Position numbers and translations under genes: made by a program. From Candidatus Nanopelagicaceae bacterium (GTDB taxonomy: Bacteria > Actinomycetota > Actinomycetes > Nanopelagicales > Nanopelagicaceae), in the NCBI GenBank assembly GCA_947454735.1, contig CANGLK010000002.1, positions 1-64,000 of the forward strand: 64,000 nt of DNA. The letters run 5' to 3'. Shown piece by piece: positions 62,749-64,000 of the stretch; within the stretch, counting starts at the first letter, position 1, and every line of letters starts with the position of its first letter. The notes under the pieces were generated by a model, which was given only the letters and a program-made list of their open reading frames with translations, searched no databases and was not told where the DNA came from.

Positions 62749-64000
62749 CTTGTTGTGAAAGAAGAAGGTAGCCAAAGAAGCCAATGAGAAGTGCAAATGC
62801 AACTCCGAGATTCGCGCCCGCCCACTGACCTTCCTTTCCGCCGAAGACTCCTAAGAAATATCCCTGCCATGACAACCATGATGCAAATGGATTGGTAACA
62901 AATCCCCAACCAACAATGGAGCCGATAGCCATCAGTGAGAGCGAACGAAGATTCCAAGCCCCATAGCGACCGGATTCATTGAAGAGATCGTTCTCGCTAT
63001 ATGACTGCTTTCGCATAAGGACATCTGCAACGAATATTGCAGACCAAGCAGCGATAGGAACTCCGAGGGTAATCAGGAATCCTTGGAATGGGAAGAAGAA
63101 GTCATCTGCTATCCAGACCAGATAAATAGTTCCTGCAACCATTATCGCTGAGTCAATTGATGCTGCTACATAACGCTTGACCGGCAACCCGATGGAGATC
63201 AATGTGAGTCCTGAAGAGTAGAGATCGAGGATTGCTCCCCCAACGAGTCCTAGGATTGCAACGAGTGCAAATGGAATTAAGAACCATGTAGGAAGCAAGG
63301 TGGTCAGAGCTCCGATTGGATCATTTGCGATGGCACCAAAGAGTTCTTCGCTGCTACCTGCAAGAGCTGCACCGTAGATAACCATTGCAATGGGAACGAT
63401 AGATGCGCCGAAGACCGTCCACCCCACTACCGCCCTACTTGATGCACTTCGAGGAAGGTAACGTGAGTAATCAGCTGCTGAATTAACCCAGCCGAGTCCA
63501 ATGCCGGTCGCGCCAAAGATGAGTGCGCCGATAAATCCTGCTGCACTTCCATGAGGGATAGAAGTAACGGCAGACCAATTCACTTCATCGATGGTGAGAA
63601 GAAAGTAGAGAATGGTCGCTGCAACCGTGACAAGAGTGAGCCACTTCTGAAGTTTCATGATGATCGAATGGCCAAGAACTCCACCGAAAACTGTAAGTGC
63701 GATTGCAATAAGGAAGCCGATGGCCATCGAGAGATTGCGATCGAGGTGACCCACACGTACAAAGACAGTGCCTGTTGCAAGAGTTGCTAATGAGACAAGA
63801 ACGGTCTCCCAACCAACAAAGATGAGGTAGGACAAGAAGCCAGGGATCAGGTTTCCCTTCACTCCAAATGAAGCGCGAGAGAGCACCATCGTTGGTGCAT
63901 TCGACTTCTTACCTGCCAGGGAGCTAACGCCCACCAAGAGAAAAGAGAGGACGGTTCCAAGGACCGCCGCAATCGTTGCCTGCAGGAATGAGATCCCAAA
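62723..64000 (-). CDS. NCS1 family cytosine/purine permease (partial, 5' end outside window)
   Basis: A nucleobase permease with at least eleven membrane helices. The frame is open to the right edge of the window, so the true start is outside; inside the window the sequence begins FGISFLQATIAAVLG. SSLAGKKSNAPTMVLSRASFGVKGNLIPG is typical of NCS1 cytosine/purine/allantoin/thiamine permeases, and GWVNSAADYSRYLPRSAS is a family block. Exact substrate unknown. The 3' end overlaps the NhaA-like gene by 26 bases. Confidence 0.9.
   Translation of the reverse strand, partial: FGISFLQATIAAVLGTVLSFLLVGVSSLAGKKSNAPTMVLSRASFGVKGNLIPGFLSYLIFVGWETVLVSLATLATGTVFVRVGHLDRNLSMAIGFLIAIALTVFGGVLGHSIIMKLQKWLTLVTVAATILYFLLTIDEVNWSAVTSIPHGSAAGFIGALIFGATGIGLGWVNSAADYSRYLPRSASSRAVVGWTVFGASIVPIAMVIYGAALAGSSEELFGAIANDPIGALTTLLPTWFLIPFALVAILGLVGGAILDLYSSGLTLISIGLPVKRYVAASIDSAIMVAGTIYLVWIADDFFFPFQGFLITLGVPIAAWSAIFVADVLMRKQSYSENDLFNESGRYGAWNLRSLSLMAIGSIVGWGFVTNPFASWLSWQGYFLGVFGGKEGQWAGANLGVAFALLIGFFGYLLLSQQAIKRQESA

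Noticed and set aside
1..64000. CRISPR arrays, rRNA genes, insertion sequences
   Set aside because: No regularly spaced direct repeats, rRNA sequence or transposase frames were noticed on reading either strand.

Overview
The window is one continuous stretch of bacterial chromosome with core metabolic and information-processing genes packed tightly together. Gene content and order point to an actinobacterium: ruvCAB-secDF-relA, pdxS/pdxT/yebC, the pimA/acyltransferase/pgsA/HIT/thrS block, ctaC-ctaD-ctaF near qcrCAB-ctaE, erpA/nadA, and gcvT-pepA-lpd-E2-lipB-lipA-DUF4191-RDD-glnA all recall the Mycobacterium/Streptomyces arrangement. Base composition looks moderate (just under 50% GC by eye), spacers are very short and many genes overlap. 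That combination suggests a genome-streamlined, non-high-GC lineage such as the freshwater acI group (Nanopelagicales). The genus-level idea is inference, not shown by a marker gene.

Layout. 1-13,800 (mostly minus): end of a DUF349 gene; relA, secF, secD; ruvB/A/C; yebC; pdxT/pdxS; a DUF3048 protein; then the phosphatidylinositol-mannoside genes (pimA, an LpxL-type acyltransferase, pgsA). 13,810-18,640: a degenerate EF-G-like protein, HIT protein, thrS, pabC and pabB. 18,680-20,220: tRNA-Gly, tRNA-Cys, a cupin, tRNA-Val, then an unrecognised two-gene mini-operon whose ribosome-binding site lies inside a perfect hairpin. 20,218-25,870: nitronate monooxygenase-like flavoprotein, a hydrolase/MpaB/HIT operon, a DnaQ-like exonuclease, trpD and a receiver-like protein. 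25,980-33,800: the aerobic respiratory chain (ctaE-qcrCAB facing ctaC-ctaD-ctaF) around a DMT permease. 33,860-39,060: a cysteine-desulfurase-like protein without the PLP lysine, a PfkB kinase, erpA, nadA, DUF3043 and an aldo/keto reductase. 39,140-43,000: a cobalamin riboswitch followed by a complete ECF transporter operon. 43,000-58,010: gcvT, pepA, lpd, E2, lipB, lipA and accessory genes, ending with glnA and a strong terminator. 58,050-64,000: a DUF1566-like surface protein, a phosphoribosyltransferase, an AlkD-like protein, two transporters and an NCS1 permease cut by the window end.

How the genes work together. A lipoic-acid module (lipB, lipA) lies beside its clients (lpd, E2, gcvT). 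A bc1-aa3 respiratory chain is encoded almost completely. PI-mannoside membrane lipid synthesis, PLP synthesis, folate precursor synthesis (pabB/pabC), NAD synthesis (nadA) and B12 uptake (rather than synthesis, in this window) are represented.

The most striking regulatory feature is the number of genes that look leaderless: at 24 starts a TANNNT hexamer lies 6-8 nt before the start codon, three times with the identical spacer tacctc. Some divergent pairs share 23-60 bp promoters, and 8 of 12 convergent pairs overlap at their 3' ends. The best candidates for something undescribed are the hairpin-controlled mini-operon at 19,540-20,121, the lysine-less desulfurase paralogue at 33,860, and the EF-G-derived protein at 13,810.
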